Shown: positions 1-8,617, counted from the first letter of the stretch. The stretch is 35,352 nucleotides of DNA from an uncultured Thiotrichales bacterium (GCA_938041655.1 CALISW010000149.1:1-35352); one strand, 5' to 3'. Notes: generated from the letters alone by a model not told the origin. A program made the numbers and translations.

Positions 1-27
1 CAGCGCCAAAGTCGCGAGTTGTTTCAA
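1..27 (-). CDS. carA: Probable start of carA (carbamoyl-phosphate synthase small subunit), cut by window edge
   Basis: Only nine codons are visible, so the call rests mostly on context. On the minus strand a TTG codon is preceded by GGAG five bases upstream and opens the reading KQLATLAL. This resembles the beginning of CarA proteins, where a hydrophobic LAL/LVL strand precedes the Asp-Gly motif. dapB-carA is a common gammaproteobacterial gene order. The product would make carbamoyl phosphate for arginine and pyrimidine synthesis together with CarB. The rest of the gene lies outside the window, so it cannot be confirmed here. A different gene starting at this site is possible. Confidence 0.45.
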
Positions 28-53
28 CGTTACTCCTGAGTCCAGATACACAA

Positions 54-84
54 ACGGGATGATCGGCGCCAGCCTTCATCCCGT
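54..84 (-). terminator. Hairpin between dapB and putative carA, terminator or attenuator
   Basis: A perfect 9-bp stem (ACGGGATGA with TCATCCCGT) closes a 13-base loop. Read on the minus strand it is followed by TTTGTGT, an imperfect U-run. It lies about 75 bases after the dapB stop and about 27 bases before the likely carA start. It may end the chaperone-dapB transcript or attenuate transcription into carA. The weak U-run leaves this uncertain. Confidence 0.4.
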
Positions 85-158
85 CTTTTACCCGTATCAT
101 TTATTCTTCGGGCTAAGCGTCAGTATTCTAATTGCTTGGCACTTAAGAGTCCAGCTTC

Positions 159-962
159 TTATCGCAAACCGAGCACATCTTGCATGTCATATAGCCCAGC
201 TGGCTGTTCTTGCACCCAGAGAGCCGCTCTCACAGCACCATTGGCAAATGCTCTGCGACTCGATGCTTTGTGGGTGATTTCCAAACGCTCTCCATCAGTG
301 GCAAACATCGCGGTATGGTCACCGACAATGTCGCCGGCTCTAATGGTCTGGAAGCCGATGCTGTTCTTTTCTCGCTCGCCAGTAATACCTTCACGCGCGT
401 AAACCGCACACTTGTCGAGATCACGCCCCAACGCCTTGGCAATAACCTCACCAATCTTGAGGGCAGTGCCAGACGGTGCATCAACTTTATGACGATGATG
501 CGCTTCGGTGATCTCTATATCAAAATCGTCACCCAAGGTTTTTGCTGCCAGTTCCAGCGCCCCCAACATCGCATTGACGCCTATACTCATATTAGGAGCA
601 AACATGATGGGTATAAACTTGGCCGCCTCATTGATTTTTTGCAACTGATCGTCATTCATACCCGTGGTGCCAATAACCATCGGCTTGCCAAATTCGACAC
701 ACTGTTGCACGTGTTTCGCTGTCGCATCTGGACTGGTGAAATCAATCATCACATCAAATTCATCCGCAGCATCAGAAAATGTTTCAGTAATAGTGACATT
801 GCCGACCGGTATGCCTGCCAATTGATAGGCATTGCAACCAATAGCATCGCTGCCCTTTTGATCAGTTGCAGCACCCACCACTATAGACTCATGCTCATCA
901 ATCACATGGATCAATGTTTGGCCCATTCTTCCTACCGCACCGGCAATTGCTGCTCTCGTCAT
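159..962 (-). CDS. dapB: 4-hydroxy-tetrahydrodipicolinate reductase
   Basis: This is the cytoplasmic reductase of the diaminopimelate/lysine pathway, using NAD(P)H to reduce hydroxy-tetrahydrodipicolinate. The N-terminal Rossmann motif [11 protein letters not shown], the central IGTTGM, and the catalytic segment [17 protein letters not shown] (the His-His and Lys of the family) are all present. Length, about 267 residues, is normal for DapB. I chose the ATG at 962, which gives a TGATG junction with the dnaJ stop. A GTG one codon upstream (965) would give a 4-base overlap and cannot be excluded; AGGA lies 5 or 8 bases before the two options. The tight junction implies cotranscription and translational coupling with dnaJ, the arrangement known in pseudomonads. 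Confidence 0.96.
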   Translation of the reverse strand: MTRAAIAGAVGRMGQTLIHVIDEHESIVVGAATDQKGSDAIGCNAYQLAGIPVGNVTITETFSDAADEFDVMIDFTSPDATAKHVQQCVEFGKPMVIGTTGMNDDQLQKINEAAKFIPIMFAPNMSIGVNAMLGALELAAKTLGDDFDIEITEAHHRHKVDAPSGTALKIGEVIAKALGRDLDKCAVYAREGITGEREKNSIGFQTIRAGDIVGDHTAMFATDGERLEITHKASSRRAFANGAVRAALWVQEQPAGLYDMQDVLGLR

Positions 963-2113
963 CACTCTGATCCTGTGCCATCTTTAAATCGATCTTTCAT
1001 GGTATCAAGAAAACCCTTGGCATTGTCCAGCCAGCCGGCTTCTTGAGGATTATGTCGCGTGCCACCATCATGCAGAGAATCATCCAGTTCCTGCAACAGC
1101 TTTTTTTGTTGTTTGGTCAAATTCACCGGTGTTTCAATATTGGCCCGGCAAATCAAGTCGCCTTTCGGCCCACCTCGCACGGGCGTTACACCCTTACCTC
1201 GCAATCGGAACAAGGTACCTGACTGAGTCCCAGCTGGAACCTTCATTTTTTGACGCCCTTCCAGCGAGGGCACTTCAACTGATCCACCCAGGGTCGCCAG
1301 CTTGTAACTCAATGGTACATCGCAATACAGATGATTTTCATCGCGTTCAAAAATTGGATGATCAAGCACATTGACCCGCACGTACAAGTCACCTGCCGGT
1401 CCGCCATTAATTCCCGCCTCACCATCACCGCTGCGACGAATACGATCACCGGTATCAACACCAGCCGGGATATTGACACTGATATTGCGTAACTCTGGCA
1501 TCCTGGCCGAGCCATTGCAGGTATTACATGGGTCCGAAATTACCGTACCAGCACCGCGACAGGCTGGACAAGTCTGCTGTACCGAGAAAAAGCCTTGCTG
1601 CATACGAACCTGACCAACCCCGCCACAAGTATCGCAACCGGTTGGACTGCTACCAGGCGCGGCACCGCTACCTTCACAGCTTTCACAGACAGATTGGAGT
1701 TCAATTTCAATATCTTTATCAGTACCGAAGACTGCCTCTTCCAACGACAACTCCAGTTCATACTGCACATCCTGACCACGATAGACATTTTGACCACCGC
1801 CGCCACGACCACCAAAGATGTCGCCGAAAATATCACCAAAGATATCGCCAAAACCGCCAGCACCGGCGCTACCGCCCATACCGCCGCCTTCCAGCCCGGC
1901 ATGACCAAACTGGTCATAGGTTGCCCGCTTGTGGTCGTCACTCAAGACTTCGTAGGCTTCTTTGGCTTCTTTAAACTTTGCCTCTGCTTCATCGTCATCC
2001 TGGTTGCGATCAGGGTGATATTTCATCGCCAGACGGCGATAGGATGACTTCATTTCAGCTGTGGTAGCATCTTTGGCTACATTTAATATTTCGTAATAGT
2101 CTCGCTGTGCCAT
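962..2113 (-). CDS. dnaJ: Chaperone DnaJ (Hsp40)
   Basis: This is the co-chaperone that delivers unfolded proteins to DnaK and stimulates its ATPase. The J domain with HPD is at residues 33-35. A Gly/Phe-rich stretch follows at roughly 75-115, with the repeated [14 protein letters not shown]. The zinc domain has four CxxC motifs (CESC, CDTC, CPAC, CNTC) at roughly 145-205, then the C-terminal substrate-binding domain. The fourth motif reads CNTCNGSA instead of ending in GxG, a mild departure. Length (383) is that of type I DnaJ. The gene follows dnaK after a hairpin-bearing gap of 76 bases and joins dapB. The ribosome-binding site is weak (AGAG), fitting lower output than dnaK. Confidence 0.98.
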   Translation of the reverse strand: MAQRDYYEILNVAKDATTAEMKSSYRRLAMKYHPDRNQDDDEAEAKFKEAKEAYEVLSDDHKRATYDQFGHAGLEGGGMGGSAGAGGFGDIFGDIFGDIFGGRGGGGQNVYRGQDVQYELELSLEEAVFGTDKDIEIELQSVCESCEGSGAAPGSSPTGCDTCGGVGQVRMQQGFFSVQQTCPACRGAGTVISDPCNTCNGSARMPELRNISVNIPAGVDTGDRIRRSGDGEAGINGGPAGDLYVRVNVLDHPIFERDENHLYCDVPLSYKLATLGGSVEVPSLEGRQKMKVPAGTQSGTLFRLRGKGVTPVRGGPKGDLICRANIETPVNLTKQQKKLLQELDDSLHDGGTRHNPQEAGWLDNAKGFLDTMKDRFKDGTGSE

Positions 2114-2133
2114 TTACTTATCTCTAGATGTAC

Positions 2134-2164
2134 AAAAAGGTGTGACCGGTAACCGGCCACACCT
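2134..2164 (-). terminator. Strong intrinsic-terminator-like hairpin between dnaK and dnaJ
   Basis: On the transcribed (minus) strand AGGTGTGGCCGG and CCGGTCACACCT flank a three-base TTA loop. As RNA this gives a 12-bp stem including one G-U pair, followed directly by five U residues. It sits 25 bases after the dnaK stop and ends 20 bases before dnaJ. Because dnaJ has no other obvious promoter in the gap, it most likely acts as a partial terminator that lowers dnaJ-dapB expression relative to dnaK. Confidence 0.75.
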
Positions 2165-2189
2165 GTGGTCTTGCAAGCCAGCTGTTTAG

Positions 2190-4124
2190 CTAGCTTTGAT
2201 CTTCATCAACCTCATCAACTTCTTCAAACTCGGCATCAACAACATCATCGTCTGCCGCGGCAGTTTGCTCACCACCGGCAGCCCCTTCAGTCGCTTGGCC
2301 TTCAGGTGATTCAGCATAGGCCTGTTGTGCGATAGCACCCGCCGCCGCTGTCAGTGCCTCGGTTTTCTTCTCAATGCGCTCTTTGTCGTCGCCTTTCAGC
2401 GCTTCCTTAACGTCATTGATTGCTGCTTCAACTTTGATGCGCTCTTCAGGATCAACTTTATCACCCAAATCACTTAACGCCTTCTCGGAAGAGTGAACCA
2501 TGCCATCCGCCATGTTACGAGTATTCACCAGTTCCTGGAACTGACGATCTTCCTCGGCATGTGCTTCAGCGTCCTTGACCATAGCTTCAACTTCTTCATC
2601 GGACAGACCACTGGATGCCTTGATCACAATCGACTGCTCTTTGCCAGTTGCCTTGTCTTTAGCACTCACATTCAAAATACCGTTCGAGTCAATATCGAAA
2701 TTCACTTCGATCTGTGGCGTGCCACGTGGTGCTGGTGGTATATCGCTCAAATCAAACTTACCGAGAGATTTATTTCCAGCCGCCTGATCACGTTCACCTT
2801 GTAAGACATGGACCGTTACCGCACCCTGATTATCTTCAGCCGTAGAGAACACCTGATTCGCTTTGGTAGGAATAGTGGTGTTTTTCTCAATCAACTTGGT
2901 CATTACCCCACCCATTGTTTCTATACCCAAAGACAATGGCGTCACATCAAGCAACAGTACATCTTTAACGTCACCGGATAACACACCACCCTGGATTGCC
3001 GCACCGACCGCAACTGCTTCGTCAGGATTCACATCCTTGCGCGGGTCTTTACCAAAGAAGTCTTTAACCGCTTCCTGGACCATCGGCATACGTGTTTGAC
3101 CACCCACCAAAATCACATCGTTGATCTCGGAGGCACTCAAACCAGCATCTTTCAATGCAACCTTGCACGGCTCAATAGTACGGGTAACCAAATCCTCTAC
3201 CAGTGATTCGAGCTTGGCTCGGGTCAGCTTGATATTCAAATGCTTGGGACCACTGCCGTCTGCCGTAATGTAAGGCAAGTTAACATCGGTTTGTTGGCTG
3301 GATGACAGTTCGATCTTGGCCTTCTCGGCACCTTCTTTCAAACGCTGCATCGCCAGTGGATCACCTTTAAGATCCATACCCTGCTCTTTTTCAAACTCGC
3401 CAGCGAGATATTCAATCAAGCGCATGTCGAAATCTTCACCACCAAGGAACGTGTCGCCATTGGTAGCCAGCACTTCAAACTGGTGCTCGCCATCAATTTC
3501 AGCAATTTCAATCACCGATATATCAAAGGTACCACCGCCTAAATCATAAACCACGATCTTGCGATCTCCGCCCTTCTTGTCCATACCATAGGCAAGTGCT
3601 GCTGCGGTAGGCTCGTTAATGATTCGTTTGACCTCAAGGCCGGCAATACGACCGGCATCTTTGGTCGCCTGACGCTGGGAGTCATTAAAGTAAGCAGGCA
3701 CAGTAATGACCGCCTCTGTTACTGATTCACCCAGATAATCTTCGGCCGTCTTTTTCATCTTCTGCAGTACACGTGCCGAAATTTCAGGCGGCGCCATTTT
3801 GGTGCCATTTGCTTCCACCCAGGCATCACCGTTATCGGCCTTTACAATTTTATAAGGCACCAGGTCAATGTCTTTTTGCACCTCTTTCTCATCATAACGA
3901 CGCCCGATCAAACGCTTCACCGCATACAGGGTGTTGTCCGGATTGGTCACTGCTTGTCGTTTAGCCGGTTGTCCGGTTAATACTTCATCGTCAGCAGAAA
4001 AAGCTACGATCGAAGGTGTAGTTCGATCACCTTCACTGTTTTCAATAACTTTAGCGCCATCGCCTTCCATCACAGCAACACATGAATTGGTGGTACCTAG
4101 ATCGATTCCAATTATTTTTCCCAT
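2190..4124 (-). CDS. dnaK: Chaperone DnaK (Hsp70)
   Basis: This is the major ATP-dependent Hsp70 chaperone of the cytoplasm. The ATPase domain opens with [17 protein letters not shown] and carries [11 protein letters not shown] and [11 protein letters not shown]. The substrate-binding domain follows [14 protein letters not shown], then a helical lid and an acidic tail ending [11 protein letters not shown]. The open frame extends 22 codons further upstream, but the ATG at 4124 matches the universal family start and has GGAGA at proper distance; the upstream ATG lies in leader sequence. The resulting protein is 644 residues, the usual DnaK size. It lies in grpE-dnaK-dnaJ order, driven by the heat-shock promoter ahead of grpE. 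Confidence 0.98.
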   Translation of the reverse strand: MGKIIGIDLGTTNSCVAVMEGDGAKVIENSEGDRTTPSIVAFSADDEVLTGQPAKRQAVTNPDNTLYAVKRLIGRRYDEKEVQKDIDLVPYKIVKADNGDAWVEANGTKMAPPEISARVLQKMKKTAEDYLGESVTEAVITVPAYFNDSQRQATKDAGRIAGLEVKRIINEPTAAALAYGMDKKGGDRKIVVYDLGGGTFDISVIEIAEIDGEHQFEVLATNGDTFLGGEDFDMRLIEYLAGEFEKEQGMDLKGDPLAMQRLKEGAEKAKIELSSSQQTDVNLPYITADGSGPKHLNIKLTRAKLESLVEDLVTRTIEPCKVALKDAGLSASEINDVILVGGQTRMPMVQEAVKDFFGKDPRKDVNPDEAVAVGAAIQGGVLSGDVKDVLLLDVTPLSLGIETMGGVMTKLIEKNTTIPTKANQVFSTAEDNQGAVTVHVLQGERDQAAGNKSLGKFDLSDIPPAPRGTPQIEVNFDIDSNGILNVSAKDKATGKEQSIVIKASSGLSDEEVEAMVKDAEAHAEEDRQFQELVNTRNMADGMVHSSEKALSDLGDKVDPEERIKVEAAINDVKEALKGDDKERIEKKTEALTAAAGAIAQQAYAESPEGQATEGAAGGEQTAAADDDVVDAEFEEVDEVDEDQS

Positions 4125-4169
4125 CTTAATATTCTCCGTAAAAACGTATTCGCATGACTCAATTGATTG

Positions 4170-4197
4170 GGGCTGGATTGAATAAATCAACCAGCCC
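4170..4197 (-). other. Hairpin in the grpE-dnaK intergenic leader
   Basis: GGGCTGG pairs with CCAGCCC. An inner TTGA/TCAA extension beyond a single bulged base closes a five-base loop. It starts 6 bases after the grpE stop codon. No U-run follows on the minus strand, so it is not a typical terminator. It could protect or mark the 3' end of a processed grpE message or influence dnaK leader folding; function is not established. Confidence 0.5.
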
Positions 4198-4202
4198 GAT
4201 AT

Positions 4203-4754
4203 TTATTCTTTCTCGGGTGCTTTTGCCACCACTACCATGGCCGGGCGCATCAGTCGGTCATTCAATAAATAACCTTTCTGCATCACAGTCATGATGGTAT
4301 TTGGTTCGTGCTCATCTGAAGGCAACATCGACATGGCCTGATGGTGTTCCGGGTCCAGTTTTTCACCGACAGGATCCAGCTCGGTTACGCCGATTTTTTC
4401 CAGCGCGTCGGTAAACATTTTTTCAGTCAGCTGCATACCTTCAGCAATAGCATCAACATCTTTAGCTTCACCAGCAACCTGAATACCCATTTCCAGACTA
4501 TCCTTGACCGGCAACATGGCTTTGACAAAGTCATCTGCACCATACTTATGTGCCTTTTCCAGGTCACGGCTGTGACGCTTGCGCAAGTTGTCTTGCTCCG
4601 CCTGCATGCGCAGGATTCGGTCCCAGTGTTCTTCTATTTTGGCGTTAGCCTGTTCTAATTGAGCCTCAGGAGAATCATCTGATTCCTCAACTTCAGCTTC
4701 AGCGGTATTTTCAGCGTCAAGATCTAGCTCTTCCGCCTCGTCCTCTGGATACAT
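4203..4754 (-). CDS. grpE: Nucleotide exchange factor GrpE
   Basis: This is the ADP-release factor of DnaK. The N-terminal 40 residues are highly acidic and Glu-rich, followed by a long helical coiled-coil region (about 40-100) with the family segment RMQAEQDNLRKRHSRDLEKAHKY cut here only by description. The C-terminal beta domain has GVTELDPVGEKLDPEHHQAM and the ending LLNDRLMRPAMVVVAK. Length 183 is typical. AAGGAA precedes the ATG by 5 bases. It is the first gene downstream of the sigma-32-like promoter and is followed by dnaK, matching its role in the DnaK cycle. Confidence 0.97.
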   Translation of the reverse strand: MYPEDEAEELDLDAENTAEAEVEESDDSPEAQLEQANAKIEEHWDRILRMQAEQDNLRKRHSRDLEKAHKYGADDFVKAMLPVKDSLEMGIQVAGEAKDVDAIAEGMQLTEKMFTDALEKIGVTELDPVGEKLDPEHHQAMSMLPSDEHEPNTIMTVMQKGYLLNDRLMRPAMVVVAKAPEKE

Positions 4755-4831
4755 ATTTTTCCTTATTATTCGGTAACTTAAAACAGCTACTTGAGATTAT
4801 TTATTCATCAAATAGCGCCCTAACGCGATGG

Positions 4832-4859
4832 ATATGGGGGCACTTAATCTGATTTCAAG
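4832..4859 (-). promoter_or_regulatory. Sigma-32 (RpoH) heat-shock promoter for grpE-dnaK-dnaJ
   Basis: Read on the minus strand the site is CTTGAAA, 13 bases, CCCCATAT. This matches the known RpoH consensus (CTTGAAA, about 11-16 bases, CCCCATnT) without a mismatch. The -35 element lies inside the last codons of hrcA and the -10 element just after its stop, about 80 bases before the grpE start. No CIRCE inverted repeat is visible between it and grpE, so control here appears positive, through RpoH, rather than by HrcA. Confidence 0.82.
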
Positions 4860-5887
4860 GCACTTCCGAGAATTTGTGCAGTGACATCCACCAACGGGAT
4901 AATGCGGTCATAAGCTATGCGAGTCGGGCCAATCACTCCCAGCACGCCGAGTACCTCGCCATCAGCTGAATACGGCGCGGTTACAACGCTGCAATCGTCC
5001 ATCACATCGTAACCAGACTCATGACCGATGAAAATCTGCACTCCATCACTATCTGCACAGCGATCCAGTACGTGCAGGATATCTCTTTTTTCATTAAAAG
5101 CTTCGAATAGCTTGCGCAGTTTTTCCACATCGGATAACTCGGCATACTCCATCAAATGCGTCTCACCGGAAGTCACCAGTGTTTCCTGGGGCTTGTCACT
5201 CTGAAACGCTTCCTTACCCAGATCAATCACTGAGGTCATCAGATCGTTTAAGCTACTTTTCATCACCTCGAGATCATTAACCAGACGTGTGCGTGCAGAA
5301 AAGATATCCATGCCAGCAAAGTGTTCGGTTAAATAGTTACCCGCCTGCTCCAACTCGCTCCGATTATATTCACGCTCGAGCTGCAAGATTCGATTCTCTA
5401 CCTTGCCATCAGTCATTACCAATACGCCAAGCACACGCTGTTGCGACAGCTTCACGAAATCAACTTTAGTAATGCTGGATGGTTTTTGATACGGCAATGA
5501 AACGACTCCGGCCAGCTGGGTGAGATTTGACAACATACTGGATGCAGATTTTAAAATCTGATTGGTATCCACCTCACGATCAATCTCTTCCTTGAGTTGG
5601 TTCATGATCTGCTGCTCAATCGGCTTGGTCTGAATCAGCGTATCTATAAACAAACGATAACCAGCTTCGGTCGGTACACGTCCAGCGGATGTATGCGGCG
5701 CAGATATGTAACCCAACGCCTCCAGGTCCTTCATCACATTACGAATGGTTGCTGGGCTAACACTCAAACCAGACGACTTGGCAAGCTTGGTTGAACCAAC
5801 CGGCTGACCTTCTACTATATGGGTTTCAATCAGCGCTTTGAGTAACGCCTGGGCACGCTCATTGGGCGCTTTAGTCGGTTCAGGCAT
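4844..5887 (-). CDS. hrcA: Heat-inducible transcription repressor HrcA
   Basis: HrcA is the repressor that binds CIRCE operators of chaperone genes. The N-terminal winged helix is visible at about 10-75, with the motif SVSPATIRNVMKDLEALGYI and then HTSAGRVPTEAGYR. The GAF-like dimerisation and C-terminal regions follow, ending VDVTAQILGSAL. Length 347 is normal. The ATG overlaps the end of the upstream M48 protease gene by 8 bases, so it is translationally coupled to the lemA-M48 genes rather than heading its own unit. The grpE promoter is embedded in its 3' end. No complete CIRCE element was found in the window; its targets may be elsewhere, such as groESL. Confidence 0.96.
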   Translation of the reverse strand: MPEPTKAPNERAQALLKALIETHIVEGQPVGSTKLAKSSGLSVSPATIRNVMKDLEALGYISAPHTSAGRVPTEAGYRLFIDTLIQTKPIEQQIMNQLKEEIDREVDTNQILKSASSMLSNLTQLAGVVSLPYQKPSSITKVDFVKLSQQRVLGVLVMTDGKVENRILQLEREYNRSELEQAGNYLTEHFAGMDIFSARTRLVNDLEVMKSSLNDLMTSVIDLGKEAFQSDKPQETLVTSGETHLMEYAELSDVEKLRKLFEAFNEKRDILHVLDRCADSDGVQIFIGHESGYDVMDDCSVVTAPYSADGEVLGVLGVIGPTRIAYDRIIPLVDVTAQILGSALKSD

Positions 5888-7802
5888 GTTGTGTGCTGTT
5901 CATCATGGGCAAAGGCACTCTGATTGATGCACAGATAATACGCAAAACCTCATGCTCTTCAACGGTTACCTCATGATCATGCGTGATGGTAGCGACCAGG
6001 CCTTTGATCAAAGATTCTTTACCGCGCGGCGAAAGATCATGTAACTGCTCCAGCGACTGATCCAGCATCTTGCGCCAATCTGATTCTCTATGCCCTTCAC
6101 TACGAGTATCAACACCCGCCTCCTTAAAACCTGCTTCAGCAGCAGCAGCGGCGGCCTGTAAATCGTCATTGCCTAAATTGGCGACCACTAAAATTAGTGA
6201 GGCAGCATGTTTACGCAAACGCGACAGAGATTTATTGCCTCCAGTGAGAATAGATGGCGGTGATACAGAGTCCTGAATCTGCATATCAAGCATTTTCGCC
6301 AGCGCGTATTCAAATACATCAACGCGTCCATCCACCATTACTATTTCATTGATAGTCTCTCGAAACTCTTCCAGCTCAGCCGGCGGACGTCTCTTTAACG
6401 CCGGAAATGTCATTTCAGCCAACGGTAAACGTTGTTGCTGATCAATGTCCGGTGAATCTCTAAGTAGTTGCTCTACCTGCTCCAGGCTCTCACCACCCAT
6501 TCGCTGCGCCACGATCAGCAGTTGTTGTTGTCTTAACTCAGGATCATCATCCAGCAAGGTGTAACAGATCACCTCTTTTGCCCATTGAGTTGAATGCGCC
6601 GAGGCATATAAATTCTCAGGTATGGATGCTGCAATTAGTGCAGCAAACATCATCTGGTTCTCGCTAGGGTTACCAATCTGATCGACAATATTGGTAAAGT
6701 CCATATTGCCTTTGGCTTTACCTTTTTTACGTTCACGCTCTTCTTTTGCAGCTTGCTTGCGCTGATTTCTTTCTACTTCACGCGCCATTTTTTCTGACAA
6801 CTCGTTAAGATGCTCAGCTTTAAAGGTAGGCTCAATTTTGGTGATACGATCAATGATCGGCGGATGGGTTGCCCATAGACCACGTAAGCCCGAAGAGCCA
6901 AACATCATATGGCTAACTTCTTCAGTGTCTACATGTAATTTAGGGTGCGCACCACCGATAGCGATTTTTTTCAAAGCACCACCAATGCCTTGAGGGTCAC
7001 GCGTAAACTGAACTGCCGAAGCATCGGCCAGATATTCGCGCTTGCGAGAGAGCGAAGCCTTAATCATGCGAGCGATAAACAAACCAACATAACCAATAAT
7101 CATCACCGCAAACGCTGCCGCTAAAATGCCAGCGGCATTATCGTCACGGGAACGGTGGTGATAACGCGTACGTCTTGAGTTATTTAATATTGAACGACCA
7201 ATTAATGAAATAACGGTAATACCAAACAACAAACCAATCAGGCGAATATTCAAGCGCATATCACCGTTTAGAATATGGCTGAACTCGTGCGCTATAACAC
7301 CCTGCAATTCATCACGGTTGAGTTTTTCCAGAGTACCTCTAGTCACACCGATTGCAGCACTACTAGGCTCATAGCCGGCAGCAAATGCGTTAATCGCATC
7401 TTCCTGTTCCAACACATAAATTTCGGGAACCGGCACACCGGAGGCCAGAGCAATTTCTTCAACCACATTACGAAGCCGACGACGCAAAGGGTCTTTATCA
7501 TCAGCATCAACACGTACACCACCTAACTCGGTAGCGATCTTGCCGCCACCAGCGCGCAAACTCATGGTTCTGAACAAACTGGTAATGCCAATCAACCCGA
7601 GGACCGATAGTGAGGTGACACCAATTATTGGCAGGTTTTCGGCAGCCATAAGACTGGAAAGGGTTGCCTGATCCTTAAAACTCATTATGACCAGCACCAA
7701 CAAATCAATCGCTGCAGTTACTGCAACGAGTGCAAACACAAAAGCTATGATCAAATAACGGGTATCACGCTTGGCCCGCTCTTGCTGGTCAAAGAAGTTC
7801 AT
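5880..7802 (-). CDS. M48-family membrane metalloprotease, long HtpX-like form
   Basis: This is an integral-membrane zinc protease related to HtpX, which clears damaged membrane proteins. It has likely membrane segments at about 17-40, 57-77, 188-205 and 226-247. The zinc motif HEFSH is at 172-176, with the third ligand Glu256 in REYLADASAV. At 640 residues it is more than twice HtpX length. The extra C-terminal half (from about 350) begins with a highly charged KR/E-rich segment and is otherwise soluble. Its end contains acidic helical segments (VDGRVDVFEYALAKM, HDHEVTVEEHEVLRII) vaguely like TerB-type domains, which is only a guess. The gene follows lemA by 30 bases, a pairing widespread in bacteria, and overlaps hrcA. 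Confidence 0.9.
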   Translation of the reverse strand: MNFFDQQERAKRDTRYLIIAFVFALVAVTAAIDLLVLVIMSFKDQATLSSLMAAENLPIIGVTSLSVLGLIGITSLFRTMSLRAGGGKIATELGGVRVDADDKDPLRRRLRNVVEEIALASGVPVPEIYVLEQEDAINAFAAGYEPSSAAIGVTRGTLEKLNRDELQGVIAHEFSHILNGDMRLNIRLIGLLFGITVISLIGRSILNNSRRTRYHHRSRDDNAAGILAAAFAVMIIGYVGLFIARMIKASLSRKREYLADASAVQFTRDPQGIGGALKKIAIGGAHPKLHVDTEEVSHMMFGSSGLRGLWATHPPIIDRITKIEPTFKAEHLNELSEKMAREVERNQRKQAAKEERERKKGKAKGNMDFTNIVDQIGNPSENQMMFAALIAASIPENLYASAHSTQWAKEVICYTLLDDDPELRQQQLLIVAQRMGGESLEQVEQLLRDSPDIDQQQRLPLAEMTFPALKRRPPAELEEFRETINEIVMVDGRVDVFEYALAKMLDMQIQDSVSPPSILTGGNKSLSRLRKHAASLILVVANLGNDDLQAAAAAAEAGFKEAGVDTRSEGHRESDWRKMLDQSLEQLHDLSPRGKESLIKGLVATITHDHEVTVEEHEVLRIICASIRVPLPMMNSTQHA

Positions 7803-7832
7803 CAGCGCTGGTTCTCGCTAAAGTTGAGGGAT

Positions 7833-8426
7833 TTAAGTTTCGAAATTAACTTTAGGCACTTCTCGTTTAACATCGTCTTCAATCTGTAACATTTCAGCCA
7901 GATCAAAACCAAAGTTATTCGCGACAACATTTGAAGGCACTTTCTCACACATGTCGTTATAAACTTTCACAGCGTCATTATAAGCCTGCCTGGCAAATGC
8001 AACTTTATTCTCGGTACTGGTCAGCTCTTCAGTAAGTTGCATCATGTTTTCGTTGGCTTTCAAATCAGGATAAGCCTCACTTAATGCAAACAAACGACCC
8101 AGTGCACCACTAACACCCTGCTCGGCACTCGCTAGCTGTTTCATGTTTTCTGCATTCGAAGGATCTTTGGCGGCATTCGACAAGCCGGTTACGGCTGCGT
8201 TGCGAGCATTGATAACATCTTCAAGGGTTTGCTTCTCGTGCTTGAGATAGCCCTTGGCAGTATCAACCAGGTTAGGAATCAAGTCATAACGGCGGGTCAT
8301 TTGCACATCAATTTGTGCAAAGGCATTTTTATACTGGTTACGCTTGGAAACCAGACCGTTGTATAGGGAAAATACGTAGAACGTGAGTGCGATTAGCACA
8401 ATGATAGCGATCCATCCGAAACTCAT
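7833..8426 (-). CDS. lemA: LemA family membrane protein
   Basis: LemA proteins are small, largely helical proteins anchored by one N-terminal membrane segment; their biochemical role is not settled. Residues 3-22 form the membrane segment. The family signature YNGLVSKRNQYKNAFAQIDVQ and RRYDLIPNLVDTAKGY follow, and a long helical region extends to the C-terminus (AYNDAVKVYND). Length 197 is typical. GGAGG precedes the ATG by about 9 bases. Coupling to an M48 protease gene is the common context. A sigma-32-like promoter and two short dyads lie upstream, which suggests the unit is heat- or envelope-stress-responsive. Confidence 0.94.
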   Translation of the reverse strand: MSFGWIAIIVLIALTFYVFSLYNGLVSKRNQYKNAFAQIDVQMTRRYDLIPNLVDTAKGYLKHEKQTLEDVINARNAAVTGLSNAAKDPSNAENMKQLASAEQGVSGALGRLFALSEAYPDLKANENMMQLTEELTSTENKVAFARQAYNDAVKVYNDMCEKVPSNVVANNFGFDLAEMLQIEDDVKREVPKVNFET

Positions 8427-8461
8427 AGAACTGCCCTCCGTTAATTGGGTAGAGCTCTATG

Positions 8462-8481
8462 TTAGCAAGGATTCATGCTAA
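8462..8481 (-). promoter_or_regulatory. Inverted repeat TTAGCA-N8-TGCTAA in the lemA leader, possible HrcA-like operator
   Basis: A perfect 6-bp inverted repeat lies between the predicted lemA promoter and the lemA start. The arms equal the outer six bases of the CIRCE element (TTAGCACTC-N9-GAGTGCTAA), but the spacing is 8 rather than 15 and the inner three bases of each arm do not match. It could be a shortened operator for the HrcA encoded in the same operon, or chance. A second dyad, CCATAT-N5-ATATGG, lies at 8490-8506 over the -10 region. Confidence 0.3.
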
Positions 8482-8500
8482 GGCTAGCCCCATATTGAAT

Positions 8501-8528
8501 ATATGGTGACTGTGCCCATTATTTCAAG
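8501..8528 (-). promoter_or_regulatory. Sigma-32-like promoter for lemA-M48 protease-hrcA
   Basis: On the minus strand: CTTGAAA, 13 bases, CACCATAT. This differs from the RpoH consensus at one -10 position and has the same spacer length as the grpE promoter in this window. An overlapping sigma-70 reading (TTGAAA, 18 bases, TATATT) is also good, so the promoter may be dual. The lemA ATG is about 70 bases downstream of the predicted start point. Confidence 0.6.
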
Positions 8529-8571
8529 CCTTTCAGCCAGTCATAGCCTCAAATTAAGACTATGAACATCA

Positions 8572-8590
8572 ACTGGCGTACAACGCCAGT
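8572..8590 (-). terminator. Short hairpin after the 60-residue ORF, candidate terminator
   Basis: A perfect 7-bp stem (ACTGGCG/CGCCAGT) with a 5-base loop begins 27 bases after the stop of the small minus-strand gene. It is followed by TTGATGTTC, a poor U-run. It could end that short transcript before the lemA promoter. Confidence 0.35.
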
Positions 8591-8617
8591 AACAATATCA
8601 ACAGTTTCCAACAATGA

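Noticed and set aside
210-1046. Long plus-strand open frame antisense to dapB
   Set aside because: It is a shadow of a clear conserved gene, has no ribosome site or family resemblance, and overlaps it fully.
2655-2668. TTAGCACTC, one perfect arm of a CIRCE element, inside dnaK
   Set aside because: The second arm is absent at the required spacing (ATACCGTTC instead of GAGTGCTAA), and the site encodes VSAKD in the DnaK protein.
4755-4831. Searched the grpE leader for a CIRCE operator
   Set aside because: No TTAGCACTC-like inverted repeat was found; only the RpoH-type promoter stands out.
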